Assembly: GCF_019734885.1 (NCBI RefSeq)
Contig: NZ_JAAXCM010000021.1
Location: forward strand, 1 to 64,000
Direction: 5' to 3'
Length of the DNA stretch: 64,000 bases
Origin: Pseudocoprococcus catus
Lineage (GTDB): Bacteria > Bacillota > Clostridia > Lachnospirales > Lachnospiraceae
In this document: piece by piece, positions 17,889 to 26,644 of the stretch
Position numbering within the stretch: position 1 is the first letter of the stretch
Layout: each line of letters starts with the position of its first letter
Notes under the pieces: generated by a model
What the model was told of the DNA's origin: nothing
Databases searched by the model: none
The model's input: only the letters and a program-made list of their open reading frames with translations
Program-made: the position numbers and the translations under genes

Positions 17889-18632
17889 ATGAGTGAACAG
17901 GAGAATATTCTCAAGTTAAAGGAAATGGTTGAAGTGTCAGATAATATTGTATTCTTTGGCGGTGCCGGCGTGTCTACGGAGAGCGGTATTCCGGATTTCA
18001 GAAGTGAAACAGGTATTTACAATACCGTCCACAAATACGGCTGTTCACCGGAACAGATTCTTTCCCATACATTTTTTATGAGAAAGCCGGAGATTTTTTA
18101 TGATTTCTATAAGTCAACCATGGTATACACAGATGCAGAACCGAATGAGGCACACAAAGCACTGGCGAAACTGGAAAAACTTGGCAAACTGAAAGCGGTT
18201 GTGACTCAGAATATTGATGGTCTGCATCAGAAAGCGGGATCGGAGAAGGTTTACGAGCTTCATGGCACCATCATGAAGAATTATTGTATGAAATGCGGAC
18301 AATTCTATGATCTTTCTTATGTGATGAATTCCGAAGGTGTGCCGAGATGTGAGAAGTGCGGCGGCATGGTGAAGCCGGATGTGGTTCTTTATGAGGAAGG
18401 ATTGGATGATACAACCATCAGTAAGAGTGTACGTGCCATTGCAGAAGCAGATGTACTGATTATCGGCGGTACATCTTTGAATGTTTACCCGGCTGCCGGA
18501 TTTATTAATTATTATCATGGCAACAAACTGGTGCTGATCAACAAGAGTGAGACACCGTACGATCGTCAGGCAAATCTTCTGATCCATGACAGTATTGGCA
18601 AGGTTTTAAAGACCTGTGCGGCAGATTTGTAG
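17889..18632 (+). CDS. Sir2-type NAD-dependent protein deacylase
   Basis: The 247-residue protein has GGAGVSTESGIPDFRS near residue 24 (NAD site), the TQNIDGLHQKAG and catalytic ELHG segment, a four-Cys zinc site (CMKCG and CEKCG near residues 137-160), and IIGGTSLNVYPAAGF. All catalytic features of the bacterial class are intact. It removes acyl groups from lysines using NAD. AAAGGAG precedes; the ATG at 17889 has normal spacing, while the GTG at 17880 is one base from the ribosome site. Confidence 0.95.
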   Translation: MSEQENILKLKEMVEVSDNIVFFGGAGVSTESGIPDFRSETGIYNTVHKYGCSPEQILSHTFFMRKPEIFYDFYKSTMVYTDAEPNEAHKALAKLEKLGKLKAVVTQNIDGLHQKAGSEKVYELHGTIMKNYCMKCGQFYDLSYVMNSEGVPRCEKCGGMVKPDVVLYEEGLDDTTISKSVRAIAEADVLIIGGTSLNVYPAAGFINYYHGNKLVLINKSETPYDRQANLLIHDSIGKVLKTCAADL

Positions 18633-18712
18633 ATAATGCAGTGCAATCTGAGAAATTCTTTTGTATATTCGATGATGAATGTATATTTTTAGGCACTTTA
18701 ACTAAAAATATA

Positions 18713-18741
18713 TTGAAATGGGACATATAAAGCGTTATAAT
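18713..18741 (+). promoter_or_regulatory. Promoter of the FMN riboswitch transcript
   Basis: TTGAAA (18713-18718) and TATAAT (18736-18741) are exactly 17 bases apart and lie 16 bases before the start of the FMN aptamer. Confidence 0.8.
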
Positions 18742-18756
18742 GTCTATGTTGTAAAA

Positions 18757-18896
18757 CATCTTTTCAGGGCAGGGTGCAAGTCCCTACCGGCGGTAAAGCC
18801 CGCGAGCGAAGAAGAATGGCATGATTATTTTTCGGATGCATGATCCGGTGAGATTCCGGAGCCGACAGTATAGTCTGGATGAGAGAGAAGAAGATT
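18757..18896 (+). promoter_or_regulatory. FMN riboswitch (RFN element)
   Basis: The RFN core is clear: CAGGGCAGGGTGCAAGTCCC, then TACCGGCGGTAAAGCCCGCGAGC (seen at about 18786-18807), a variable arm, GATCCGGTGAGATTCCGGAG, CCGACAGTATAGTCTGGATG and the closing GAAGAAGAT that pairs with ATCTT at 18758. A terminator follows at 18931. FMN binding should stop transcription. No riboflavin biosynthesis or RibU transport gene follows; the first gene is an FGGY sugar kinase. Confidence 0.95.
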
Positions 18897-18930
18897 TGCA
18901 TTTTATTTGAATGTTGACCTTTGTATGTAT

Positions 18931-18966
18931 GCCCTGAATTCTTTGTGTGAGGATTCAGGGCTTTTT
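18931..18966 (+). terminator. Expression-platform terminator of the FMN riboswitch
   Basis: GCCCTGAAT and ATTCAGGGC form a perfect 9-bp stem, followed by TTTTTC. A second hairpin (AGGAAATTC / GAATTTCCT, about 18986-19020) follows without a T-run. The kinase ATG lies about 150 bases downstream. Confidence 0.85.
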
Positions 18967-19113
18967 CTTTATGAAATATGAAAAAGGAAATTCTGACAGG
19001 ATCATCCGCCGGAATTTCCTGATATGACTTTTGATAAAATGTAATCTCCATGAAAAGAATGCTGTACAGAGTCGCAGATGACTGATTTGCAAGAATGTAT
19101 CGGAGGTATGGAA

Positions 19114-20655
19114 ATGGAAAAGTTTTATCTTGGATTTGACGCAGGAACACAGAGTGTAAAAGTAACCGTATATAATGAGAAAATGGAATGCGTGGCATCT
19201 ACATCAGCACCGACAACACTGACTTACCCTCATCCGGGATGGGTGGATATGGATGTGGATGAATATCTGGCGCTGACGGTAAACGGCATAGCTGAATGCG
19301 GCCGTCAGATGCGTGAGAAAGGCCTGGACCCGAAACAGATCCAGTCGATTATGGGGGATGGTATTATCTGTGGTATTGCCGGTGTTGATGAAGAGGGCAA
19401 TGCCATTACACCATATATCAATTATCTTGATTCAAGAACCCAGGAGGATGAACTGCTGATTAACAGCTGGGATTTGGATATCTGGGGCAAAGAAACCGGC
19501 AACCCGGAGGCAAAATGCATGTTTCCGGCACTGTTTGCCAGGTGGCTGCTGAAGAATAATGAAGATTTTAAGGCCCGCGGAGCAAAGTTTATCCATAATG
19601 CGCCTTATGTACTGGCACATCTGGCGGGGCTGAAAGCAAAGGATATGTTTATCGACTGGGGGGCTATGTCCGGATGGGGCATGGGATACAAGGTTGAAGA
19701 AAAGTGCTGGTCACCGGAACAGCTGAAGCTTCTTGGTATCGATGAATCCATGATGCCGAAAATCGTTAAGCCATGGGATATTATCGGACATTTGACAGAA
19801 GAAATGGCAGAGAAGACGGGACTGGCAGCAGGAACACCAATCTGCGGCGGTGCCGGTGATACGATGCAGTCCATGCTTGGCAGCGGCAATATGGGAGCAG
19901 GACAGGCTGTGGATGTGGCAGGCACCTGTTCCATGTTCTGCGTTTCTACAAAGGGCATTATTCCAGAACTCAGTGAGAAGGGGGCCGGTCTGATTTTCAA
20001 CAGCGGTACATTGCCGGATACCTATTTCTACTGGGGCTATATCCGTACGGGTGGTCTGGCGCTGCGCTGGTTCAAGGATTCTGTCTGCGGCCAGGAAAAA
20101 GACGGTGATTATTTTGATGTACTGAACGACGCAGCCAAAGATATCCCGGCAGGCTCTGATGGCGTATTATTCCTGCCATATCTGACGGGCGGCACCAATG
20201 ATGTGAAAGAGGCCACAGGCTGTTTCCTTAATATGACACTGGATACAGATCAGGCTACTCTCTGGCATGCGGTATTGGAGGCCATCGGCTATGATTATAT
20301 GGAAATTACAGACCTGTACCGCGGTGCCGGTGTGGATATGAGCCGTATCACCATCACAGAAGGCGGTAGCCGCAGCGGAATCTGGAATCAGATGAAATCC
20401 GATATGCTGGGCAGCGAAGTCATTACATTGAAGAATGCCGGCGGCGCTGTAGTGACAGACTGTATCGTCGGCGCCTATGCACTGGGACATATCACTGATA
20501 TGAAAGCGGCACTGACAGAAAGTCTGGAGATTAAGAAACTGTATTATACCAATGCGGAAAATCATGATTTTTATGCTAAACAGTATGCGCTGCAGAAAAA
20601 ACTGGTGAAACAGGACATGAAAGAGGCGTTCCATACACTGAAAGCCCTGCATTAA
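19114..20655 (+). CDS. FGGY-family carbohydrate kinase
   Basis: The 513-residue protein begins with the ATP-binding FLGFDAGTQSVKVTVY (residues 4-18) and has the FGGY C-terminal signature region GGSRSGIWNQMKSDMLG plus the AGGAVVTDCIVGAYA segment. It resembles xylulokinase-type members (ATP-dependent phosphorylation of a ketose or polyol). Substrate cannot be set from sequence; a pentulose such as xylulose or ribulose is plausible. The ATG at 19114 is 7 bases after GGAGG, better than 19108. The nearest regulatory element upstream is an FMN riboswitch, which is unusual for a sugar kinase. Confidence 0.85.
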   Translation: MEKFYLGFDAGTQSVKVTVYNEKMECVASTSAPTTLTYPHPGWVDMDVDEYLALTVNGIAECGRQMREKGLDPKQIQSIMGDGIICGIAGVDEEGNAITPYINYLDSRTQEDELLINSWDLDIWGKETGNPEAKCMFPALFARWLLKNNEDFKARGAKFIHNAPYVLAHLAGLKAKDMFIDWGAMSGWGMGYKVEEKCWSPEQLKLLGIDESMMPKIVKPWDIIGHLTEEMAEKTGLAAGTPICGGAGDTMQSMLGSGNMGAGQAVDVAGTCSMFCVSTKGIIPELSEKGAGLIFNSGTLPDTYFYWGYIRTGGLALRWFKDSVCGQEKDGDYFDVLNDAAKDIPAGSDGVLFLPYLTGGTNDVKEATGCFLNMTLDTDQATLWHAVLEAIGYDYMEITDLYRGAGVDMSRITITEGGSRSGIWNQMKSDMLGSEVITLKNAGGAVVTDCIVGAYALGHITDMKAALTESLEIKKLYYTNAENHDFYAKQYALQKKLVKQDMKEAFHTLKALH

Positions 20656-20691
20656 AAATAATGAGCCTGTAGCTTAAAGGTATCGGTAATA

Positions 20692-20913
20692 GGATTAAAA
20701 TGTGTGGAGTGCGGTTTTTAATGTATCGCTAAATGGGTTCAAATGAACAGTTCAACACAGGCACACTCGCGTTGCCCAACATTGGCAGCAGTACGTAAGG
20801 CACTAAAAGACAGTGCCTTACGTACTGGCCATGTTGGAAGCACCTGTGCTTGAACTGTTTCATTTTGAACCCATTTTTTGAAGTTTTGACCGCACTCCAT
20901 GCATTTCTAATCC
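20692..20913. repeat. Large imperfect palindrome, MITE-like
   Basis: Two arms of about 100 bp are near-complements. Matching blocks from the outside inward include GGATT, GGAGTGCGGT (20706) with ACCGCACTCC (20889), AAATGGGTTCAAA, GAACAGTTCAA, CCAACAT, and CAGTACGTAAGGCACT with its complement at the centre, leaving a loop of about 7 bases. It could fold into one long hairpin. No protein is encoded. A miniature inverted-repeat element is the best guess. Confidence 0.75.
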
Positions 20914-21030
20914 CATTTCTGTAGTTTTTGAGCTGCATGCAGTATATTTTTTAGAAGTCTCGTAAATAATGATAGACTCGAAAGATTTAGATTGTTGGTG
21001 TAAAATACATGTATGGGAATAGAAATTAAG

Positions 21031-21086
21031 AAAATGGCGTGCAGTCCGGAAAATCCATTGGAAAATCTGGGTCAGTACGCCATTTT
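21031..21086. repeat. Inverted repeat at the 3' end of sortase
   Basis: AAAATGGCGT and ACGCCATTTT face each other over 36 bases, 31 bases beyond the stop of the leftward sortase gene. It may act as its terminator; the T-run is short. Confidence 0.5.
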
Positions 21087-21116
21087 AGTGTCAGGACAAA
21101 GTTGCTTGCAGCAGAA

Positions 21117-21911
21117 CTATTTAATTCGTTTAGCCAGTACGGCAAATCTTCCGTCTGTAGTGTAGTAATCGCAGGTGGACAGTGTAATAATCTCATCCCC
21201 GAATGATGGTGCATTTTCCTCGTCATAGTACAGGGAAAGATTCTTGATATTGTTCAGATATTCTTCAAAATCATAGGAAGTCTCTGCGTTGATGAAATCA
21301 TAATATTTGAATTCTTCTGAATCCGGGTCGTAAGCCTTAGATTGAAAAGAGGCAAAAATCTTATAGGTACCCGGACGGTATATGGTATCAAAAGTGATCG
21401 TCGTATGTTTTTTCAGGTAATCATTGTCCTGAAAGTCCATGAGAGGTCCGAACATAGTGCCGTTATTCATATGATGGCCATAGATAATGGTGTCTGTGCT
21501 GGTCGGATTGAAGGTACATCTGGCATCGACAAAAAGCATGCCGCCGATATCATAATCGCCGTCAAAATTCTTTCGGAGATAGTATTCCGGGTCATTCGGT
21601 GTATACATGACCGGATAGTTAATCTTGGTACCCTCAACAGAAAGCCACCCGATAAAATCCTTATTCTCCTTATACAGTTCACCGTACTTTTCCATCATTG
21701 CTTCGGATTCTGAAACAGGATCCTCAGACTCTCCGGATTCCTTGTCTGTGTCCGGGATGCTGATGGTGTCGTTATTCACTTTATCTGCCAGATTGTCCAG
21801 ATTCTTCTGGGTCGTCCATGTCTGCCAGGCATATTTGCCCAGGGAAAAAGCACTCCAGCCAAAACAAATGATGGCAATGATTAATATGATGGTTCCAAGT
21901 ATTCTTTTCAT
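21117..21911 (-). CDS. srtB: Class B sortase
   Basis: The 264-residue protein has an N-terminal membrane helix (residues 5-25), a linker rich in Asp/Glu/Ser, then the sortase barrel. Catalytic features are YGHHM (His), EIITLSTCDYY (Cys in TLSTC) and GRFAVLAKR (Arg). The class B mark is the long helical insertion before the TLSTC strand. It links sorted surface proteins to peptidoglycan or pilin. No LPXTG/NPXTN-type substrate gene is next to it, so its target lies elsewhere. Confidence 0.93.
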   Translation of the reverse strand: MKRILGTIILIIAIICFGWSAFSLGKYAWQTWTTQKNLDNLADKVNNDTISIPDTDKESGESEDPVSESEAMMEKYGELYKENKDFIGWLSVEGTKINYPVMYTPNDPEYYLRKNFDGDYDIGGMLFVDARCTFNPTSTDTIIYGHHMNNGTMFGPLMDFQDNDYLKKHTTITFDTIYRPGTYKIFASFQSKAYDPDSEEFKYYDFINAETSYDFEEYLNNIKNLSLYYDEENAPSFGDEIITLSTCDYYTTDGRFAVLAKRIK

Positions 21912-21938
21912 ATAGTATTCCTTCTTGAATATATTATT

Positions 21939-22080
21939 GTAACTGTTCAGCGCCAGCCTCCAAAATGCTACGCATTTCGTCGGTGTGGCGTATCCGCCAA
22001 ATAAAATTTCAAAAACAGTTTTAAAAATGCAAGCATTTTATACTTGCTTTTTGAAATTTTGCCTGGCTCTGAACAGTTAC
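21939..22080. repeat. MITE-like element with 18-bp terminal inverted repeats
   Basis: The ends GTAACTGTTCAGCGCCAG (21939) and its near-complement at 22063-22080 match at 17 of 18 bases. Inner segments AAATTTCAAAAACAG and GTTTTTGAAATTT-like DNA and TGCAAGCA also pair. About 40 bases of the right end recur at 34219-34256. The element carries no gene. Confidence 0.7.
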
Positions 22081-22181
22081 ATATTATTTTGTTATGCACT
22101 AAGTATAAGCGGGATTTTTAGGGCTGTCAATGAAGTAGATTATTTTAATGGCAGAGCTTATGACCATAGGCTGGTTACCGA

Positions 22182-22268
22182 CTATTTATCGCCATCCAAC
22201 CATTTGTTGATGCAGTGGCAAACTACACCAGCCGTAACGGCGATAATAAAAGAAAGCAAAAAATCCAT
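22182..22268 (-). CDS. 28-aa hydrophobic small protein
   Basis: A 28-codon frame reads MDFLLSFIIAVTAGVVCHC and ends WLDGDK. It has one membrane helix followed by a charged tail, the form of a very small protein common in Clostridia and compared by some to type I toxins or holin-like peptides. AAGAAGGG lies before the ATG. It was not expected from length alone, but the pattern of a helix plus KWLDG-D-K tail is one I recognise. Role unknown. Confidence 0.5.
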   Translation of the reverse strand: MDFLLSFIIAVTAGVVCHCINKWLDGDK

Positions 22269-22558
22269 GCAGAACCCTTCTTCCTGTCACCAGTATTGGA
22301 GGCGGTAACTTTATAAGTATAACATGCAGGAAAAGGCACTTCTATAGTTTTCGACAAATATTTTATTGAATTGAAGAAAATACCAGATTTTTAAAATTAG
22401 ATATGGCGTTTTAAAAAGTAGTATGCTAGAATACATGTAGGTATGCTTTGGGTAATATGAACAGATTGACAATGATTTAACGAAATAAAATCGTGCAATT
22501 TGTACATTTTGCGAAAAGCAGCAGTTAAACCATTTAATTTTAAGGAGGAATTATTCCA

Positions 22559-23758
22559 ATGAACATTTTAGTTATTAACTGTGGTAGTTCATCATTAAAG
22601 TTTCAGTTAATCGATATGACAACAGAAGCTGTACAGGCAAAAGGTCTTTGTGAAAGAATTGGCATTGACGGCAGCCGTATTGTTTACACACCAGCAGGCG
22701 GTGAGAAGATGACAATCGAATCTCCAATGCCTACACATACAGAAGCAATCAAGCTCGTTCTTGATTGTCTGACAAACGCTGAATACGGCGTTATCAAATC
22801 TCTTAAAGAGATCAATGCAGTTGGTCACCGTGTCGTACATGGCGGCGAGAAGTTTGCAAGCTCCACAATCATTACTGATGAAGTCATCAAAGTTATCGAA
22901 GAATGCAACGAACTTGCACCACTTCATAACCCAGCTAACTTAATCGGTATCAATGTTTGCCGTGAACTGATGCCGGGCGTACCTATGGTAGGTGTATTTG
23001 ATACAGCTTTCCATCAGACAATGCCTAAGAAAGCATATTTATATGGTCTGCCGATCAAAGCTTACACAGACTACAAGATCAGAAGATATGGTTTCCACGG
23101 AACATCTCACAGCTTTGTATCCAAGAGAGTTGCTGAATTCCTTGGCAAGCCGGTTGAAGACCTTAAGACAATCGTTTGCCACCTTGGCAACGGTGCAAGT
23201 ATCTGTGCAGTTGACGGCGGTAAGTCTGTAGATACAAGTATGGGCTTCACACCACTTGCAGGTCTTGTAATGGGTACACGTTCAGGTGATATCGATCCTG
23301 CTATCCTTGAGTACTATGCAAACAAAGAAGGCCTTACATTAAGCGAAGTAACAACAGTTCTGAACAAGAAATCCGGTATGGAAGGTCTTACAGGTGGCAA
23401 GAGCGATTTCCGTGACCTTGAAGAAGGTTATGAAGCAGGCGATCAGGCTTGTATCGATGCAATCGAAGTATTCTGCTACAATGTAGCAAGATTCGTTGGT
23501 GCATATGCAGCATCCCTGAATGGTGTTGATGTTATCGCTTTCACAGCTGGTATCGGCGAAAACAGCGGTTTCGTAAGAGGCAAGATCTGCGAATACCTCG
23601 GTTACCTTGGCATCACAATCGATGCAGAGCAGAACAGCAAACGTGGTGAAGATATCATCATCTCCACACCAGATTCAAAGGTTACAGTTTGTGTCATTCC
23701 TACAAACGAAGAGCTGATGATCGCTAGAGATACAAAGGCTTTAGTAGAAGCTCAGTAA
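22559..23758 (+). CDS. ackA: Acetate kinase
   Basis: The 399-residue protein starts [20 protein letters not shown], the N-terminal acetokinase signature, and has [29 protein letters not shown] (second signature), [11 protein letters not shown] and TAGIGENS. All are intact and the length is normal. It makes ATP and acetate from acetyl phosphate, the main energy step of acetate-forming fermentation. AAGGAGG precedes the ATG; codon use is strongly biased, as in a highly expressed gene. phosphate acetyltransferase is not adjacent. A terminator follows. Confidence 0.98.
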   Translation: MNILVINCGSSSLKFQLIDMTTEAVQAKGLCERIGIDGSRIVYTPAGGEKMTIESPMPTHTEAIKLVLDCLTNAEYGVIKSLKEINAVGHRVVHGGEKFASSTIITDEVIKVIEECNELAPLHNPANLIGINVCRELMPGVPMVGVFDTAFHQTMPKKAYLYGLPIKAYTDYKIRRYGFHGTSHSFVSKRVAEFLGKPVEDLKTIVCHLGNGASICAVDGGKSVDTSMGFTPLAGLVMGTRSGDIDPAILEYYANKEGLTLSEVTTVLNKKSGMEGLTGGKSDFRDLEEGYEAGDQACIDAIEVFCYNVARFVGAYAASLNGVDVIAFTAGIGENSGFVRGKICEYLGYLGITIDAEQNSKRGEDIIISTPDSKVTVCVIPTNEELMIARDTKALVEAQ

Positions 23759-23783
23759 TCTGACAAGATGATATTGATAAAAA

Positions 23784-23815
23784 GAGGGCGTGTGAGTTTT
23801 TCACACGTCCTTTTT
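23784..23815 (+). terminator. ackA terminator
   Basis: GGGCGTGTGA and TCACACGTCC form a 10-bp stem with a 4-base loop, followed by TTTTT. Confidence 0.9.
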
Positions 23816-23865
23816 GCGTTGAGAAAATATTCGTGTTTAATTCTCCATTCCCCAGTCAGCAATAG

Positions 23866-24156
23866 CCAGCAGCACACTTGAAAGTGTCCTGCAAGAATGA
23901 GGACGAAGAGATCATTAAAGGATGCAACGCAGGCGTAGTGATGGAGAATATGCTTCTTGAAGCGGCAGATCTTGGTCTTGGTGCCGTTTATCTGTTCGGC
24001 GTAAGCCAGGTGCTTTTTGCCAATGAAGAGATTGCAAAGCTGCTTCAGATTCCTGAAGGTTTCAGAACAGTTTCTGCTATTGCTGTTGGTACATCGGCTG
24101 ATGCCCTTCAGGAAAGAATACCGGGTACAGACAAAATCAGTATGACAACACTGTAA
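23866..24156 (+). pseudogene. Nitroreductase family, C-terminal fragment
   Basis: The frame reads NAGVVMENMLLEAADLGLG, then VYLFGVSQVL and FRTVSAIAVGTSADA, the C-terminal FMN-contact half of a nitroreductase. The N-terminal half is missing: an in-frame stop at 23863 precedes it and no ribosome site exists. The preceding 30 bases read on the minus strand as the end of some other protein (LAIADWGMEN then stop), so this is a junction of two broken genes. Confidence 0.7.
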
Positions 24157-24292
24157 ACAGAAGATGAGAAGAGACTGTATGGCTCTGAACCGGGAGTCGG
24201 ACGACTGGTTGGAAAACACGATGCGAAACATTCACAACAGCCTTGTGAATGCATATATTGGATCAGGAGCATAGACTTACGGAGGATGCGGA

Positions 24293-25216
24293 ATGCGTCG
24301 GTTTCTGATAGGCTGGATTTTGATCGTGCTTTTGCTGCCTTTTGCGGCGGCCTGGTTTTATCATGAATGGGACGAAAAGAACAGTCGGATAGAACAGGAG
24401 ACATCATCTCTGCAGATTGAAATACAGGGAGACGGGGAATACAGGCTGGGGGTCACAGATTATCTTACAGGTGCAGTGGCTGCACAGATACCGGCGGATT
24501 TTGAAATGGAGACGCTGAAAGCACAGGCAGTGCTAGCCAGAACTTGTCTGTATAGGAGATCAGGGAGCAAAATGTTGATGGATGCTTCGGATATTGGATT
24601 AACGTGGCTTGATGAATCAGATCGGAAGCAGTTATGGGGCATATCCTATCAGGAAAATAATACAAAAATCCATCAGGCGGTACAAGAAACTGATGGACAG
24701 ATTTTATACTATGGCGGGCAGATGATTTTGCCCGCCTGGTTTTTTGTGGGGAATGGAATGACAAGGAGCGGAAAAGAGGCATTAGGAGAAGACATTCCAT
24801 GGCTTCAGCAGGTAGAGAGCAAATGGGATCTGGAGTCAGAGAATTATCAGACGGAAGTGGCCATGACAAAGAAACAAATGATACGGCTGCTGAAACAAGA
24901 CTGCCCGGATTTCGTCTGTACCCCAGATAGTTTGGCAATGAATTGTGGGATTACATCCGTTGACAGTGCCGGATATGTGCTGGAACTGCAGGTGGGCAAT
25001 CAGATACTAAGCGGTGAAGAATTTCGCTATGCACTGAATCTGCCATCGGCCTGTTTTAAGATTGCTTTTGAGGGAAAACAAGTACGGCTGACAGTATATG
25101 GTCAGGGAAACGGACTTGGTTTTGATCAGTACGGTGCCAACAGTCAGGCAAAAGAAGGAAAAAATTATGAACAGTTGTTGGAATATTATCTGACAGGGGT
25201 GAAAGTCGGGGAATAG
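24293..25216 (+). CDS. spoIID: Stage II sporulation protein D
   Basis: The 307-residue protein has an N-terminal membrane helix and the SpoIID/LytB domain: VTDYLTGAVAAQIPADFEMETLKAQAVLARTCL with the catalytic Glu, later NCGITSVDSAGYVLEL and the end VYGQGNGLGFDQYGA. SpoIID is a lytic transglycosylase of the engulfment machine in the mother cell and acts with SpoIIM, SpoIIP and, across the membranes, SpoIIQ. GGAGG precedes the ATG. The standard HGVGMSQ motif is here GQGNGLGFDQ, slightly divergent. Confidence 0.88.
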   Translation: MRRFLIGWILIVLLLPFAAAWFYHEWDEKNSRIEQETSSLQIEIQGDGEYRLGVTDYLTGAVAAQIPADFEMETLKAQAVLARTCLYRRSGSKMLMDASDIGLTWLDESDRKQLWGISYQENNTKIHQAVQETDGQILYYGGQMILPAWFFVGNGMTRSGKEALGEDIPWLQQVESKWDLESENYQTEVAMTKKQMIRLLKQDCPDFVCTPDSLAMNCGITSVDSAGYVLELQVGNQILSGEEFRYALNLPSACFKIAFEGKQVRLTVYGQGNGLGFDQYGANSQAKEGKNYEQLLEYYLTGVKVGE

Positions 25217-25218
25217 AC

Positions 25219-25258
25219 TTGTTATAGATACCCTTTTTGTGATAAAATGAGCGTTAGC
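25219..25258 (+). promoter_or_regulatory. Promoter of the FtsW-like gene
   Basis: TTGTTA (25219) and TAAAAT (25243) are 18 bases apart, followed by GAGCGTTAGC, the same 10 bases seen after the glpP -10 box at 8853. Confidence 0.5.
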
Positions 25259-25274
25259 GAAAGGAGGCAGACAG

Positions 25275-26540
25275 ATGGCAGATCACAATAAAAAACAAGC
25301 CAAAAGTTTTGGCGAAGGGGTCAGAGGATATATGAAAGGTCTGGAAGTCGTTGACTATAGATTGATTATTTCCATAGTATTTCTTGTTATGTTTGGTTTG
25401 ATCATGGTTTACAGTGCCAGTAATGCACAGTATGGAGCATCCTTACTGAAAAGGCAGTTTGAGATCGGCGGTCTTGGTTTCATCATGATGCTGGTGATTT
25501 CGTATATAGATTACCATATTTACGCAAAGTTTGCGGGGGCACTTTATGTGCTTTCGGTTCTCTCGCTTTTCCTTGTAAAGGTTCCGGGAATCGGTGTGAC
25601 GAAGAATGGTGCCAGTCGTTGGATTGAAATTGGACCGATTTCCTTTCAGCCTTCAGAGCTGGTGAAACCGGCAATGGTGATCCTGATGGCCTATCTGTTG
25701 ACTCAGATCGGGCGTAAGATGAAGAAGTGGTATGCGGATGTGATCTTAATCTTTCCGGGACTTATTGCTGTTGGTTTGATTTTGTTTGTAACTAAGAATC
25801 TGAGTACGGCATTGATCGTATTTGGAATCGTAGCTTTTATGTTTTTTATTGCTTATCCTGACAAGGAGATATGGAGATGGATAGGTGTTGTGCTTGTTGC
25901 GGTGGTTGTGGTTCTTTTGGTTTATTATAATCTGGTGATTGTCAGAGAACATTCACTGCTTCTCTCAGAGGGAACATCGGCAACGAGCAATGCAGATTTC
26001 CGTTCGAATCGTATCCTTGCCTGGCTTTATCCGGATGATTATCCGCAGGCTTCCATGCAATCCAGATATTCGATGTATGCGATCGGATTTGGTGGTCTGC
26101 TGGGGCGAGGTCTCGGAAACGGCACCATGAAATATTATCTGCCGTATGCCATGAATGACTTTATTTTTGGTGTTATCGGCGAAGAACTGGGACTTGTAGG
26201 CTGCGGTCTTGTTATTTTTCTGTTTATCTATCAGGTGTGGCGTGTATTTACTGTGTCACAGCATGCGAAGGACCGACTGGGCAGTTATATGGCCTTTGGT
26301 ATCGGTATTCATGTGGCTTTGCAGGTATTGCTGAATATTGGTGTTTCCACAGGCGTGCTGCCAAATACAGGTATCAGTCTTCCGTACATAAGTTATGGCG
26401 GTACCGCTTTGCTTTTGCAGCTTTGTGAGATGGGGATTGTGTTGAATATCAGTCGTCAGATTCCCGGACGCAGGATTCGTGTCGGTGATTCCTCGCAAAA
26501 GCAGGATAGGACCGAGTCAAAGCAGGTGCATGCTGCCTGA
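25275..26540 (+). CDS. FtsW/RodA/SpoVE family glycosyltransferase
   Basis: The 421-residue protein has about ten membrane helices. Family marks are VMFGLIMVYSAS in the first helix, GASRWIEIGPISFQPSELVKPAMV, NRILAWLYPD, and the C-terminal LPYISYGGTALL. SEDS proteins of this type polymerise the glycan strands of peptidoglycan with a partner PBP. Its position between spoIID and a spoIIQ-like gene suggests a sporulation role such as SpoVE, but a cell division or elongation role is possible. AAAGGAGG precedes the ATG. Confidence 0.88.
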   Translation: MADHNKKQAKSFGEGVRGYMKGLEVVDYRLIISIVFLVMFGLIMVYSASNAQYGASLLKRQFEIGGLGFIMMLVISYIDYHIYAKFAGALYVLSVLSLFLVKVPGIGVTKNGASRWIEIGPISFQPSELVKPAMVILMAYLLTQIGRKMKKWYADVILIFPGLIAVGLILFVTKNLSTALIVFGIVAFMFFIAYPDKEIWRWIGVVLVAVVVVLLVYYNLVIVREHSLLLSEGTSATSNADFRSNRILAWLYPDDYPQASMQSRYSMYAIGFGGLLGRGLGNGTMKYYLPYAMNDFIFGVIGEELGLVGCGLVIFLFIYQVWRVFTVSQHAKDRLGSYMAFGIGIHVALQVLLNIGVSTGVLPNTGISLPYISYGGTALLLQLCEMGIVLNISRQIPGRRIRVGDSSQKQDRTESKQVHAA

Positions 26541-26613
26541 TAGATTGTATTTTAACAGCGAAATCTGAACAGCTATCGTATTTTTTACAAAAAAGTGTAT
26601 ACTTTCATTGTGT

Positions 26614-26634
26614 TCTGGTCAGAATATGACCAGA
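26614..26634 (+). promoter_or_regulatory. Hairpin overlapping the spoIIQ ribosome site
   Basis: TCTGGTCA and TGACCAGA form a perfect 8-bp stem with a 5-base loop. It lies 10 bases after a TATACT -10-like box (26598) and runs into the AGAGGTGAT ribosome site. It could be an operator or control translation. Confidence 0.45.
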
Positions 26635-26644
26635 GGTGATAAGA

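Noticed and set aside
23838-23870. Minus-strand short reading LAIADWGMEN
   Set aside because: It looks like the last 10-13 codons of some gene, but it is too short to name; noted only in the nitroreductase entry.
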